From Rhodospirillaceae bacterium (GTDB taxonomy: Bacteria > Pseudomonadota > Alphaproteobacteria > CACIAM-22H2), in contig JALHMR010000002.1 of the NCBI GenBank assembly GCA_022843945.1, positions 1 through 64,000 of the forward strand: 64,000 bases of DNA, in the 5' to 3' direction. The position numbers were made by a program, and so were the translations under genes. How positions within the stretch are numbered: the stretch's first letter is position 1; every line of letters begins with the position of its first letter. Below are positions 34,343 to 43,104 of the stretch, in pieces. Under the pieces are notes generated by a model. It did no database searches. It had not been told where the DNA came from and saw nothing but the letters and a program-made list of their open reading frames with translations.

Positions 34343-35215
34343 ATGGACCCGCGGATCATCCATCTTTACGACGAATACACTCACGCGCCGCTCGACCGGC
34401 GAGTGTTCCTGGAACGCCTGGCGATCATCGCCGGCGGCACGGCAACGGCCAGCGCGCTGCTGCCGGTGCTGGAGAACAACTACGCCCAGGCGGCGATCGT
34501 CGATCCGGTCGACGTCCGGCTCAATATCAGCACCGTGACCTACAAGGGCCATACCGGCGATATCAAAGCCTACCTCGCCACGCCCAAGGCCGGCCCGGCC
34601 CGGCGCCCCGGCGTCATCGTCATCCACGAGAATCGCGGTCTCAATGCGCATATCGAGGACATCACGCGCCGCGTGGCGCTGGAGGGCTTCACGGCGCTCG
34701 GGCTCGACCTGCTGACGCCGCTGGGCGGCACGCCGAAGGACGAGGACCAGGCGCGCGAGTTGATCGGCAAGACCGACCGCATGGATGCGATGCGTAACGC
34801 GCAAGCCGCCATCGCCTATCTCAAGAGCCGGCCGGATGCGACCGGCCCGGTCGGCGTCACCGGCTTCTGCTGGGGCGGCGGCATGAGCAACCTGCTGGCA
34901 GCTCACGCGCCGGACCTGGCGGCGGCAGCACCCTATTACGGTCTCGTGGCGCCGACCGCCGACGTGCCGAAGATCAAGGCGAAGCTGCAGCTGCACTATG
35001 CTGGCAACGATCCGCGCATCAATGCCGGACTGCCGGAATACGAGGCGGCGCTCAAGGCAGCGGGCGTGCAGTACGAGCTCTTCGTCTACGAGGGCGCCGA
35101 GCACGCCTTCAACAACGACACCGCAGGGGTGCGCTACAACAAGGCCGCCGCCGACCTCGCCTGGTCGCGCACCATCGCCTTCTTCAAGCGGACGCTGGCG
35201 GTGGGGCCGGCGTAA
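34343..35215 (+). CDS. Dienelactone hydrolase family protein with Tat-type signal
   Basis: The 290-residue alpha/beta hydrolase has a twin-arginine-like N-terminus (LDRRVFLERLAIIAGG) and is probably exported. The catalytic triad is Cys in GVTGFCWGGGMSN, Asp in YAGNDPRINAG and His in EGAEHAFNND, the classic DLH set. It may hydrolyse enol-lactones or esters outside the cytoplasm. A GGGAGGACATC ribosome site precedes the ATG. It diverges from the MarR-liv operon and is monocistronic. A TATAAT hexamer at 34293-34298 is its likely -10. Confidence 0.92.
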   Translation: MDPRIIHLYDEYTHAPLDRRVFLERLAIIAGGTATASALLPVLENNYAQAAIVDPVDVRLNISTVTYKGHTGDIKAYLATPKAGPARRPGVIVIHENRGLNAHIEDITRRVALEGFTALGLDLLTPLGGTPKDEDQARELIGKTDRMDAMRNAQAAIAYLKSRPDATGPVGVTGFCWGGGMSNLLAAHAPDLAAAAPYYGLVAPTADVPKIKAKLQLHYAGNDPRINAGLPEYEAALKAAGVQYELFVYEGAEHAFNNDTAGVRYNKAAADLAWSRTIAFFKRTLAVGPA

Positions 35216-35229
35216 GCAAAGTGATAGTC

Positions 35230-35337
35230 GTCACCCCGGACAAGCGGCGTTCCGACGCTGCGCGATCCGGCGTCCATCGTGCCGCTGGATAGATGGACCC
35301 CGGGATAGATGGACCCCGGCTTTCGCCGGGGTGACGA
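35230..35337. repeat. Palindromic element with a duplicated 16-bp unit
   Basis: It starts GTCACCCCGGACAAGCGG and ends GGCTTTCGCCGGGGTGACGAC. Inside, GATAGATGGACCCCGG is repeated exactly in tandem (35288-35303 and 35304-35319). The element lies between converging genes and may terminate both transcripts. Confidence 0.75.
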
Positions 35338-35353
35338 CTGTTCTGGTGGCCAG

Positions 35354-36376
35354 CTAGAACTTCGGCACTTTCGGCCCGTTCTTCACCAGACGGCGGATGT
35401 TGTCCTCGTAGATCTTCTTGCGGTCAGCCTCCGAAATCTTGAGGTTGTTGATCGCCTGGATGATCTCGCGGATGAACAGCGGCCCGCCTTCGGGATCGAA
35501 CGGGCAGTCGGCGCCGAACACCACCTGGTCGAAGCCGAAGAAGTTGAGGCCGCATTCGATGCCGGCCTGCGAGCCCGACAGTGACGTGTCGCCGTAGAAC
35601 TTCTTGAAGTGGTTGATCGGACGGCCGAGCTCCTTGAGCAGGGGGCCGTAATCCTCGTCCGCCGTGCGCGTGCCGAGCTGGTCCCAGCCATGGCCCACGC
35701 GCCCCTCGAAATAGGGCGCCATGGCGCCGAGATGGTGGGTGATCACCTTGAGCTTGGGCAGCTTGATGAAGAACTTCGAGAAGACCATACGCGACATGGC
35801 CGCGCTCGTTTCGTAGGGCCAGCCGAAGGTCCACCAGATCTCATACTTGGACTTCTTCTCGGTCGCGTAGTCCGCGAAGCCGGCGCCGCGCGTCGGGTGC
35901 ATCCAGATCGGCAGGTCGTATTCGGCCATCTTCTCGAAGATCGGCCAGAATTCCGGATCGTCGAGCGGCCGGCCGTTCACGTTGGTGAAGATCTGGATGC
36001 CGATGGCGCCCATGTCCTCGATGGTGCGCTTCATCTCCTTGAGCGCCTCCGGCACGTTGTTCATGCCGATCGAGGCGACGAAGGCCGGGAAGCGGTCGGG
36101 ACGCTTCTTCACGATCTCGGCCATGCCGTCATTGGCCAAGCGGGCGAGGGCCGGGCTCTGGTCGGGCTTGGCCACGGTCTCGATGGCCGGCAGCGAGAGG
36201 GTGAGAATCTGCTGATAGTCCTTGCCGAACTCGTCCATCATCTTCAGGCGCGCATCGAGGTCGTAGAGCACCGGGATGTGCAGCCAGCGCTTGATCGCCC
36301 CCTTGTCGGGCGCGATCTCGACCATCTTGTCGAAATACGAGCGCGGAAAAATGTGGCTGAAGGCGTCGATCTTCAT
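35354..36376 (-). CDS. Amidohydrolase family protein lacking the first metal-site His
   Basis: This 340-residue ACMSD-like TIM-barrel starts MKIDAFSHIFPRSYF. The usual His-x-His motif is Phe6-Ser7-His8, so the first metal ligand is missing, while His160 (WMHPTRG), His214 (ITHHLGAMAPYFEGR) and Asp290 (FGADCPFDP) remain. The variant resembles a subfamily that may use a different metal site or act as a decarboxylase. It is divergent from the Bug-GntR operon across 219 bp that contain an inverted repeat at 36523. Its role may be in the same catabolic pathway. Confidence 0.88.
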   Translation of the reverse strand: MKIDAFSHIFPRSYFDKMVEIAPDKGAIKRWLHIPVLYDLDARLKMMDEFGKDYQQILTLSLPAIETVAKPDQSPALARLANDGMAEIVKKRPDRFPAFVASIGMNNVPEALKEMKRTIEDMGAIGIQIFTNVNGRPLDDPEFWPIFEKMAEYDLPIWMHPTRGAGFADYATEKKSKYEIWWTFGWPYETSAAMSRMVFSKFFIKLPKLKVITHHLGAMAPYFEGRVGHGWDQLGTRTADEDYGPLLKELGRPINHFKKFYGDTSLSGSQAGIECGLNFFGFDQVVFGADCPFDPEGGPLFIREIIQAINNLKISEADRKKIYEDNIRRLVKNGPKVPKF

Positions 36377-36522
36377 AAGTCCCCCTCGAGAGGCGTGTGC
36401 CGTTCCAGTCGCGAAAACGCGTGAGGCTGGCCACTGCGGCGGGGCAAGTCAAGCGCGGGGCCGGTGGGTGGTGGGACGGCCGTTTCCATCCGGGCCGAAA
36501 CGCGGCTATTGACTCACTGATC

Positions 36523-36538
36523 CACTAGTATGGTAGTG
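36523..36538. promoter_or_regulatory. Candidate GntR operator
   Basis: CACTA and TAGTG (36523-36527, 36534-36538) form an inverted repeat with a 6-bp centre. It lies 57 bp upstream of the Bug receptor gene and 146 bp from the divergent amidohydrolase. A TTGACT (36509-36514) just before it could be a -35. The GntR regulator encoded second in the operon is the likely binder. Confidence 0.5.
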
Positions 36539-36595
36539 CTTCGGCAAGCCAAGACCCCGCGCGGGACGTCAACCCGCGCCTCGAGGAGGAAACCC

Positions 36596-37573
36596 ATGAA
36601 ACGTTTCTTCGCCATCGGCCTGGCCGCGACCGCGGTTGCCCTGGCCGCCCTGTCTCCGGCACCGGTCGAGGCGCAGGCCTATCCCGACAAGCCGGTACGC
36701 CTGATCATTCCCTTCGCGGCGGGCGGCACGACCGACCTGATGGGTCGCATCCTGGCGCAGAAGCTCAGCGACACGATGGGTCAGCGCTTCGTCGTCGAGA
36801 ACCGGGCGGGGGCCGGCGGCAACGTGGGCTCTGCCATGGTCGCCAAGGCGCCGGCCGACGGCTACACGCTGGGCATGGGCACGGTGAGCAGCCATGCCAT
36901 CAATCCCAACCTCTACGCCGTGATGCCCTACGACAACCTCAAGGATTTCGCGCCGATCTCCCTGATGATCACCCAGCCCAACGCGCTGGTGGTGAACTCG
37001 AAGGTGCCGGCCACCAACCTCACCGAACTCGTCGCGGCGCTGAAGGCCAAGCCGGACACGTACAGCTACGCCTCCTCGGGCATCGGTACCTCGATCCACA
37101 TGGCGGCCGAGCTGCTCAAGATGATGACCGGCACGCAGATGGCGCATGTCCCCTACAAGTCGAGCGCCGAAGTGATGACCGCGACGATCTCAGGCGAAAC
37201 CCAGCTCGCCTTCGACAACCTGTCGTCGGTGGTGCAGCACGTCGAGGAAGGCCGGCTGCGCCTGATCGGCGTGACCAGCAAGGAGCGCTCCTTCCTCAAG
37301 CCCGACGTGCCGGCCATCGCCGAATCGCTGCCCGGCTTCGAGGCCACATCGTGGACCGGCTTCTTCGCGCCGGCCGGGACGCCGCGCGACATCGTCGTGC
37401 GGCTGAGCCAGGAGACGCAGAAGATCGTGCGCCTGCCCGACGTCGCCGAGCGCCTGCGCAGCCTCGGCGCAACGCCGGTCGGCAACACGCCGGAAGAGTT
37501 CGCGGCGTTCATGGCGGCCGAGACGAAGAAGTGGGCCGACGTGGTCAAGGCCTCCGGCGCCAAGGTCGAGTAG
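36596..37573 (+). CDS. Bug family tripartite transporter receptor
   Basis: The 325-residue periplasmic binding protein has a signal peptide cut near EAQAYPD. Family motifs are YPDKPVRLIIPFAAGGTTDLMGRILAQKL, FVVENRAGAGGNVGSAMVAKAPADGYTLGM and GFFAPAGTPRDIVVRL. A strong GAGGAGGA ribosome site precedes ATG 36596. It lacks TctA/TctB partners; a TRAP system follows later in the same operon. The next gene begins 4 nt after its stop, so unlike the other receptor genes here no hairpin separates it from downstream genes. Confidence 0.92.
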   Translation: MKRFFAIGLAATAVALAALSPAPVEAQAYPDKPVRLIIPFAAGGTTDLMGRILAQKLSDTMGQRFVVENRAGAGGNVGSAMVAKAPADGYTLGMGTVSSHAINPNLYAVMPYDNLKDFAPISLMITQPNALVVNSKVPATNLTELVAALKAKPDTYSYASSGIGTSIHMAAELLKMMTGTQMAHVPYKSSAEVMTATISGETQLAFDNLSSVVQHVEEGRLRLIGVTSKERSFLKPDVPAIAESLPGFEATSWTGFFAPAGTPRDIVVRLSQETQKIVRLPDVAERLRSLGATPVGNTPEEFAAFMAAETKKWADVVKASGAKVE

Positions 37574-37577
37574 GCCT

Positions 37578-38318
37578 TTGAAGGCAACATCCTCAAAGCT
37601 CGGGGACGGGCGCTTCGTCGCCGAGCGGCGGGTGACGATCGCCCAGCAGGCCTACCAGTTCCTGCGGCGGGAGATCATCGACGCGCGGCTGCTGCCGCGC
37701 GCCCCGCTCTCGGAGCAGGAGCTGTCGCAGCAGCTCGGCGTCAGCCGCACGCCGGTGCGTGAGGCGCTGATCAAGCTGGCTGATGAAGGCTTGGTCGATA
37801 TCTACCCGCAATTCGGCTCGTTCGTGGCGCCGATCAAGCTGGCGGAAGTGTTCAACAGCCAGTTCGTGCGCGAGGCGCTGGAATGCGCCGCGCTCGAGCG
37901 GGCCATCGAGCGCATTGACGAGGCGCAGGCTTCGGCACTCAAGCAGATCCTCGACAGCCAGCGCAAGCATCAGCGGGCCGGTGAGCGCGATGCGTTTTTC
38001 GAAGCCGACGAGAAGATGCATGCCTACCTGATGACGGTGGCGGGCCATGAAGCCGTCTGGCCGCTGGTCGAGAACGCCAAGGCCCAGATGGACCGCGTGC
38101 GGCACCTCAGCATCCGCAGCGAGCTCAAGCTATCCTCGGTCATCCAGGAGCACAGCGCCATCGTCGACGGCGTCGTGCGTCGCGATCGCGACGGGGCGCT
38201 GGCCGCCCTGCGCACCCACCTGCGTGGCCTGTTCCGCAGCGTCGACGCCCTGGTCAGCGAGAACCGCCAGTATTTCGCCGAGGAAGGCGAGGGCGCGCCC
38301 CGCCGCGCCAAGAAGTGA
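37578..38318 (+). CDS. GntR family regulator with FCD domain
   Basis: The 246-residue protein has an N-terminal winged helix (about 20-90, with APLSEQELSQQLGVSRTPVREALIKLADEGLVDIYPQFGSFVA) and a C-terminal FCD ligand domain with the metal-site residues in FFEADEKMHAYLM and HSAIVDGVVRRDRDGALAALRTHL. TTG 37578 is taken as start, 4 nt after the receptor gene; GTG 37632 is an alternative. It probably controls this operon through the inverted repeat at 36523 and responds to a sugar acid or related carboxylate. Confidence 0.92.
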   Translation: MKATSSKLGDGRFVAERRVTIAQQAYQFLRREIIDARLLPRAPLSEQELSQQLGVSRTPVREALIKLADEGLVDIYPQFGSFVAPIKLAEVFNSQFVREALECAALERAIERIDEAQASALKQILDSQRKHQRAGERDAFFEADEKMHAYLMTVAGHEAVWPLVENAKAQMDRVRHLSIRSELKLSSVIQEHSAIVDGVVRRDRDGALAALRTHLRGLFRSVDALVSENRQYFAEEGEGAPRRAKK

Positions 38319-38323
38319 CCGGG

Positions 38324-39523
38324 ATGAAGATCACCGATATCCGCACCTTCCTGATGCAGGCCGGCAAGCCGTCGGACCGCGCCTGGGCGTCGGACGCCAA
38401 GGGCCATCAGGGCTCGCGCAACTGGCTGTTCGTCAAGATCTACACCGACCAGGGCATCACCGGGGTCGGCGAGTGCAGCGGCTGGCCGCGGGTGATCGAG
38501 ACGGCGGTGCTCGACCTGCGCAGCGTGCTGCTCGGCGAGGACCCGGCCGATATCGAGCGGCTGTGGCAGAAGATGCTCACGGCCCAGATGGGCCACGGCA
38601 TGACCGGCATCGTGGGTGCGGGGGCCATGACCGGCATCGACATGGCGCTGTGGGACATCAAGGGCAAGGCGCTGAACACGCCGGTCTGGAACCTGCTGGG
38701 CGGCCAGGTGCGCGACCGCATCCGCATCTACTCGCATGCCAGCGACGCCGAGACGGCGCTCGATCTCAAGCGCCGCGGCTTCACCGCGGTGAAGACCGGT
38801 GGTGTCGCCAACCCGCTGCAGAAGGTCGAGGCGATCCGCGAGGCGGTCGGCGACGAGATGGACGTCATGGTCGACCTGCACGGCCCGCCCTGGATGACGC
38901 CGAAAGATGCCATCGTGCTCGGCCGGGCGCTGGAACCCTTCCACCTGCTGTTTCTCGAGGACCCCGTGGCGCCGGAGAATATCGAGGGCCTGGCGCGGGT
39001 GCAGGACCATGTCGCCATCCCGATCGCCGCCGGCGAGCGCTCGGCCACGATCTGGGGCTGGCGGGCGATGATCGAGCGCGAGCTGGTCGACGTCATCCAG
39101 CCCGATACCGGCCGGGCGGGCGGTATCAGCCAGATGAAGAAGCTCGCCGGCATGGCCGAGGCGCATCACATCATGCTCGCACCCCATTCCGGCTCGCTCG
39201 GTCCGGTGGCGGAGTTCGCGGCGCTGCATCTGCTGGCCGCGATCCCCAACTGCCTGATGCTGGAGCGCATCGAGGACGACTGGCCCGGCCGCTACGAGGT
39301 CATCAGCGAAAGCCCGAAGCAGAAGGACGGGCATTTGCCTGTGCCGACGGCGCCGGGTCTGGGCGTCGACATCCGCGAGGATGTGATCGCCCGGCATCCG
39401 AGCACGGTCAATGTCAGCATCGCCGGCGGCGGCTACGAGCCGGGCACCGAGGGCGAGCACGTCTATGTCCAGACGCGGCTGCGCCGCGCCGCCAGCTTCA
39501 AGCGATCGAAGGGAAAGTCATGA
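38324..39523 (+). CDS. Mandelate racemase-type enolase superfamily dehydratase
   Basis: The 399-residue product follows acid-sugar dehydratases of the mandelate racemase subgroup. Metal ligands are Asp in MVDLHGPPW, Glu in FLEDPVAPEN and Glu in AAGERS. The D-x-H of VDLHG and the HS of LAPHSGSLGP resemble the catalytic His pair of D-galactonate dehydratase, and QPDTGRAGG holds the Asp partnering the general-base His. A dehydration of an aldonic or uronic acid to a 2-keto-3-deoxy acid is expected. ATG 38324 is used; a GTG at 38315 overlaps the GntR stop. Confidence 0.9.
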   Translation: MKITDIRTFLMQAGKPSDRAWASDAKGHQGSRNWLFVKIYTDQGITGVGECSGWPRVIETAVLDLRSVLLGEDPADIERLWQKMLTAQMGHGMTGIVGAGAMTGIDMALWDIKGKALNTPVWNLLGGQVRDRIRIYSHASDAETALDLKRRGFTAVKTGGVANPLQKVEAIREAVGDEMDVMVDLHGPPWMTPKDAIVLGRALEPFHLLFLEDPVAPENIEGLARVQDHVAIPIAAGERSATIWGWRAMIERELVDVIQPDTGRAGGISQMKKLAGMAEAHHIMLAPHSGSLGPVAEFAALHLLAAIPNCLMLERIEDDWPGRYEVISESPKQKDGHLPVPTAPGLGVDIREDVIARHPSTVNVSIAGGGYEPGTEGEHVYVQTRLRRAASFKRSKGKS

Positions 39524-40233
39524 GCACCCTAACCGCCCAGAACCGCGAACGCCTCAAAGAGATCAGCGTCGCCACGCTCTCGACGGCGCTGATGAAGAAG
39601 GGCCTGCGCAACCAGGTGATCTACGGCTCGCTGCCGCTCAATCCCAAGGGTCCGCGCATGGTCGGCGAGGCCTATACCCTGCGCTATATCCCGGCGCGCG
39701 AGGACCTCGACCACATCAAGGTCTTCGAGGACCGCAGCCACCCGCAGCGCAAAGGGATCGAGGAGTGCCCGCCGGGCCACGTCTTCGTCATCGACTCCCG
39801 CAAGGATGCCCGCGCGGCTTCCGCCGGCTGCATCCTGGTCACGCGGCTGATGAAGCGCGGGGCCGCCGGCATCGTCACCGACGGCGGCTTCCGTGATTCG
39901 CCTGATATCGCGCAGCTCGATTTCCCGGCCTATGCCGTGCAGCCCTCCGCACCCACCAACCTGACGCGCCATCACGCCATGGATCTCAACGTGCCGATCG
40001 GCTGCGGCGACGTCGCCGTCTATCCCGGCGACATCATGGTCGGCGACGGCGAGGGCGTAGTGGTCATTCCCGCCGGCATCGCCAACGAGGTGGCCGAGGA
40101 AGGCTACGCCATGACCCAGTTCGAGAATTTCGTCGAGGAGCAGGTGCGGGCGGGCCGCACGATCTTCGGCCTCTACCCGCCTGATGAGAAGACCCGCGCC
40201 GAATTCGAAGCCTACAAGGCGAAGAAGAAGTAG
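39520..40233 (+). CDS. RraA family protein, aldolase/decarboxylase-like
   Basis: The 237-residue RraA-like protein has DSRKDARAASAGCILVTRLMKRGAAGIVTDGGFRDSPDIAQLDFPAYA, which matches the metal/substrate site of the HMG-aldolase and oxaloacetate decarboxylase branch (Gly-Gly-x-Arg-Asp). Being in a catabolic operon it more likely cleaves a keto-acid than regulates RNase E. Its ATG overlaps the dehydratase stop by 4 nt. The longer frame to 38047 is a shadow of the two upstream genes. Confidence 0.9.
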   Translation: MSTLTAQNRERLKEISVATLSTALMKKGLRNQVIYGSLPLNPKGPRMVGEAYTLRYIPAREDLDHIKVFEDRSHPQRKGIEECPPGHVFVIDSRKDARAASAGCILVTRLMKRGAAGIVTDGGFRDSPDIAQLDFPAYAVQPSAPTNLTRHHAMDLNVPIGCGDVAVYPGDIMVGDGEGVVVIPAGIANEVAEEGYAMTQFENFVEEQVRAGRTIFGLYPPDEKTRAEFEAYKAKKK

Positions 40234-40281
40234 AGAACCAAACGATCAATCCGATCCAACCAATCGACAGAGGAGGAAATC

Positions 40282-41256
40282 ATGCGTAAATCGGGAGTTT
40301 TCTGCGCGGCACTGCTGCTGGCATCGGCTGCTTTCGTACCGGAGGCATTCGCCAAGTCAACCCTGCGCCTCGGCACCGTGCTGGCGCCCAACGATCCGCT
40401 GATCCTGGCCGCCCAGCAGATGAAGCGCGATGTCGAGCGCCGCACCAACGGCAATGTCGAGGTCCAGGTCTTTCCGAGCTCGCAGCTCGGCGACACGCAG
40501 AACATGATGGACCAGGCCCAGGCGGGGGCCAATGTCGGCACCTTCGTCGAGGGCTCGCGCGTCAGCCCATTCGTGCCTGAATTTAATGTGCTCGTCGCAC
40601 CTTACGCCTTCAGCAACGTCGATGAGCTGGCGAAGTTCGTCGAGACGCCGCTCTTCGCCGAGTGGAACGAGCAGCTCAAGAAGAAGACCGGCCTGACCCT
40701 GCTGTCGTTCAACTGGTACCAGGGCGCCCGGCACATGCTGACCAAGAAGCCGGTGACCACGCCGGCCGACCTCAAGGGTGTCCGTGTGCGCACCATCGGC
40801 GAGCCGTTGTGGATCAAGACCATCGGCGCCATGGGCGCGGTGCCGACGCCGATGGCCTGGGCGGAAGTCTACCCCTCGATCCAGACCGGCGTCATCGACG
40901 GCGCCGAGGCCCAGCCTTCGGCCATCCGCGGCGCCAAGCTCTACGAGGTGGTGAGCCACATCACGCTGACCGAACACATCTTCCTGATGAGCGGCCTGAT
41001 CGTCAGTGACAAGTGGCTGCAGTCGCTGCCGGCCAATGACCGCGCGGTGGTCATGGAAGAGGCCAAGAAGGCCGGCGCCATGGCGCTCAAGAGCAACGTC
41101 GAGCAGGCGGATGCGATCTTCAAGGAGATCAGCGGCCGGGGAGTCAAGGTGACGACGATCGACAAGACGCCGTTCCGCAACGCCGTCCAGCCGGTCTATG
41201 CCGAGCTCGGCCTGACCAACATGGTGGCCGCGGCCCGCAAGGCGATCGGTCAGTAA
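40282..41256 (+). CDS. dctP: TRAP transporter substrate-binding protein
   Basis: The 324-residue receptor has a signal peptide cut near AFA-KSTL. DctP features are TLRLGTVLAPNDPLILAAQQMKRDVERRTNGNVEVQVFPSSQLGD and the carboxylate-binding Arg segment KGVRVRTIGEP. It imports an organic acid, probably the substrate of the preceding dehydratase. A GAGGAGG ribosome site precedes it. A strong hairpin (41268-41296) follows its stop before the permease genes. Confidence 0.95.
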   Translation: MRKSGVFCAALLLASAAFVPEAFAKSTLRLGTVLAPNDPLILAAQQMKRDVERRTNGNVEVQVFPSSQLGDTQNMMDQAQAGANVGTFVEGSRVSPFVPEFNVLVAPYAFSNVDELAKFVETPLFAEWNEQLKKKTGLTLLSFNWYQGARHMLTKKPVTTPADLKGVRVRTIGEPLWIKTIGAMGAVPTPMAWAEVYPSIQTGVIDGAEAQPSAIRGAKLYEVVSHITLTEHIFLMSGLIVSDKWLQSLPANDRAVVMEEAKKAGAMALKSNVEQADAIFKEISGRGVKVTTIDKTPFRNAVQPVYAELGLTNMVAAARKAIGQ

Positions 41257-41267
41257 GCCAGAGACGA

Positions 41268-41296
41268 CCCCGCGCGGCGACACGGGTCGCGCGGGG
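41268..41296 (+). terminator. Hairpin between dctP and dctQ
   Basis: CCCCGCGCG (41268-41276) and CGCGCGGGG (41288-41296) form a perfect 9-bp stem with an 11-nt loop, followed by AGCTTTT. It is 11 nt after the dctP stop and 24 nt before dctQ. It can act as a partial terminator or as a 3' stabiliser for the receptor mRNA. Confidence 0.7.
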
Positions 41297-41320
41297 AGCT
41301 TTTCCGGGGGCTGTTCCGTC

Positions 41321-41824
41321 ATGATCGTGGTGTTTCTTCAACGCCTGCGCCAAGTGGAGCGCGCCCTCGCGGGCGCTCTGCTCATCGCTATCGTCGGGTT
41401 GGTCATCGTCGCTTCCGGCACCCGCTACATGGGGATGCCGGTCATCTGGGCCATCGAGGTGACGCAGGCGGCGTTCGTCTGGCTGTGCGTCTTCGCCGCC
41501 GACCTGACCCTGCAGCGGCTCGGCCATTTCAGCGTCGATATGATCGCCAATCTCCTGCCGCGCCGCGCCCGCCAGGTGCTCGAGGCGTTCAATGTGCTGC
41601 TGGCCGGCGCCCTCCTGGCGGTACTGGCCTGGTACGGCTTCAAGTTCGCGAGCTTCACAGGCATGCGACCGCTGCCGATGACCGGCGTGAGTTCGGCGGT
41701 GGCGACTGGCGCCTTGCCGGTTGGCTTCTGCCTGATGCTGATCACTCTGGCGGAGCACCTCGTGGCGCGCCTCAAGGGCGAATCGCCGGTCGCTGATGCA
41801 AGTGCGCCGCGCGAGGTGATGTAG
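41321..41824 (+). CDS. dctQ: TRAP transporter small permease
   Basis: This 167-residue membrane protein has four hydrophobic segments and the DctQ core with the W-x3-V-T-x-A pattern (AIEVTQAAFVWLCVFAADLTLQRLGHFSVDMI). It forms a complex with DctM. Its stop overlaps the dctM GTG by 1 nt. Confidence 0.93.
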   Translation: MIVVFLQRLRQVERALAGALLIAIVGLVIVASGTRYMGMPVIWAIEVTQAAFVWLCVFAADLTLQRLGHFSVDMIANLLPRRARQVLEAFNVLLAGALLAVLAWYGFKFASFTGMRPLPMTGVSSAVATGALPVGFCLMLITLAEHLVARLKGESPVADASAPREVM

Positions 41825-43101
41825 TGCTCACCCTCATCGGCATCCTCTTCACGATCTTCCTTGTTATCAACCTGCCGGTGGCCTTCGCCCTGGCACTCGC
41901 CTCGTCGCCGGCCTTCCTGTTCGGCGACTACATGCCGCCCAGCGTGGCCATCGAGCGCATGTACGGGGTGACGCAGTCCTTCCCGCTGCTGGCCGTGCCG
42001 TTCTTCATCCTGGGCGGCAACCTGATGAACACCACCGGCATCACCGAGCGGCTGCTGCAGTTTGCCCGGCTGCTCACCGGCTGGATGGCCGGGGGCCTGG
42101 CCCAGGTCGCGGTGGTGCTCAGCATGCTGATGGGCGGCATCTGCGGCTCGGCCGTGGCCGACGCCGCGATGGAGGCGCGCCTGCTCGGCCCGGCCATGCT
42201 CAAGCGCGGCTACTCCAAGGGCTATACGGCCTGCGCCATCGCCTTCAGTTCCGTGATCACCGCCACCATCCCGCCGAGCATCGGCCTGGTGCTCTTCGGC
42301 TTCGTCAACGAGGTCTCGGTGGGCAAGCTGCTGCTCGGCGGCGTGGTGCCCGGCATCCTGATGACCGGCGTCATCATGGGCGTCACCGGCTATCTCGCCC
42401 ACAAGCACGGCTACCAGCCGGAGCTCAGGCAAAAGCCGACCCTGCGGGAGCTGGGGGTCAGCGCCAAGCAGTGCTTCTGGGCACTGATGTTCCCGATCTT
42501 CCTGCTCGCCGGGTTCCGCTTCGGCGCCTTCACTGCCACCGAGGCGGGCGCCATCGTCGTGCTCTACGCCCTGGTCGTCGGCGTGGCGATCTATCGCGAG
42601 CTGACCTGGAAGACCTTCATGGATGCGGTCAACCACTCGGTCAACGACACCGGCATGGTGATGCTGATCATCATCATGGCGGCGGCGCTGGGCCACGTGA
42701 TCATCCTCGAGCAGGCGCCGCAGGCCTTCGGCGAGCTGCTGATCTCGTTCGGCAACGCCTACGTGACGCTCTTCGTCGTGCTGTTCATCCTGTTCGTCGC
42801 CGGCATGATCATGGAGGCGACGGTCAACGTCCTGCTGCTCACACCGCTGCTGATGCCGGCCCTGATCGACCAGGGCTGGGACCCCGTCCATATGGGCGTG
42901 GTGATCGTCATCCTGATCACCTTCGGCGGCAACACCCCGCCGGTCGGTGTCATCATGTACACGGTCTGCGGCATCCTCAAATGCAGCTTCGAGGAGTTCG
43001 TCAAGGTCTCCATCCCCTTCATCGCGGCGATGGTGATCTTCCTCTCGGCCCTGGCGGTCATCCCGCAGTCGGTGCTGCTGCTGCCCAACTGGCTGATGTA
43101 G
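41824..43101 (+). CDS. dctM: TRAP transporter large permease
   Basis: The 425-residue DctM-type permease has about 12 hydrophobic segments. Characteristic stretches are FFILGGNLMNTTGITERLLQFARLL, GGICGSAVADAAMEARLLGPAMLKRGYSKGYTACAIAFSSVITATIPPSIGLVLFG and TFGGNTPPVGVIMYTVCGILKCSFEEF. It is the sodium-coupled membrane component. GTG 41824 starts the frame. The gene ends 3 bp before the stop of the convergent isomerase gene. Confidence 0.95.
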   Translation: MLTLIGILFTIFLVINLPVAFALALASSPAFLFGDYMPPSVAIERMYGVTQSFPLLAVPFFILGGNLMNTTGITERLLQFARLLTGWMAGGLAQVAVVLSMLMGGICGSAVADAAMEARLLGPAMLKRGYSKGYTACAIAFSSVITATIPPSIGLVLFGFVNEVSVGKLLLGGVVPGILMTGVIMGVTGYLAHKHGYQPELRQKPTLRELGVSAKQCFWALMFPIFLLAGFRFGAFTATEAGAIVVLYALVVGVAIYRELTWKTFMDAVNHSVNDTGMVMLIIIMAAALGHVIILEQAPQAFGELLISFGNAYVTLFVVLFILFVAGMIMEATVNVLLLTPLLMPALIDQGWDPVHMGVVIVILITFGGNTPPVGVIMYTVCGILKCSFEEFVKVSIPFIAAMVIFLSALAVIPQSVLLLPNWLM

Positions 43102-43104
43102 GGC

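Noticed and set aside
38047-39519. Upstream part of a 728-codon frame ending in the RraA-like gene
   Set aside because: This part runs out of frame through the GntR and dehydratase genes; only the section from 39520 is a real protein.
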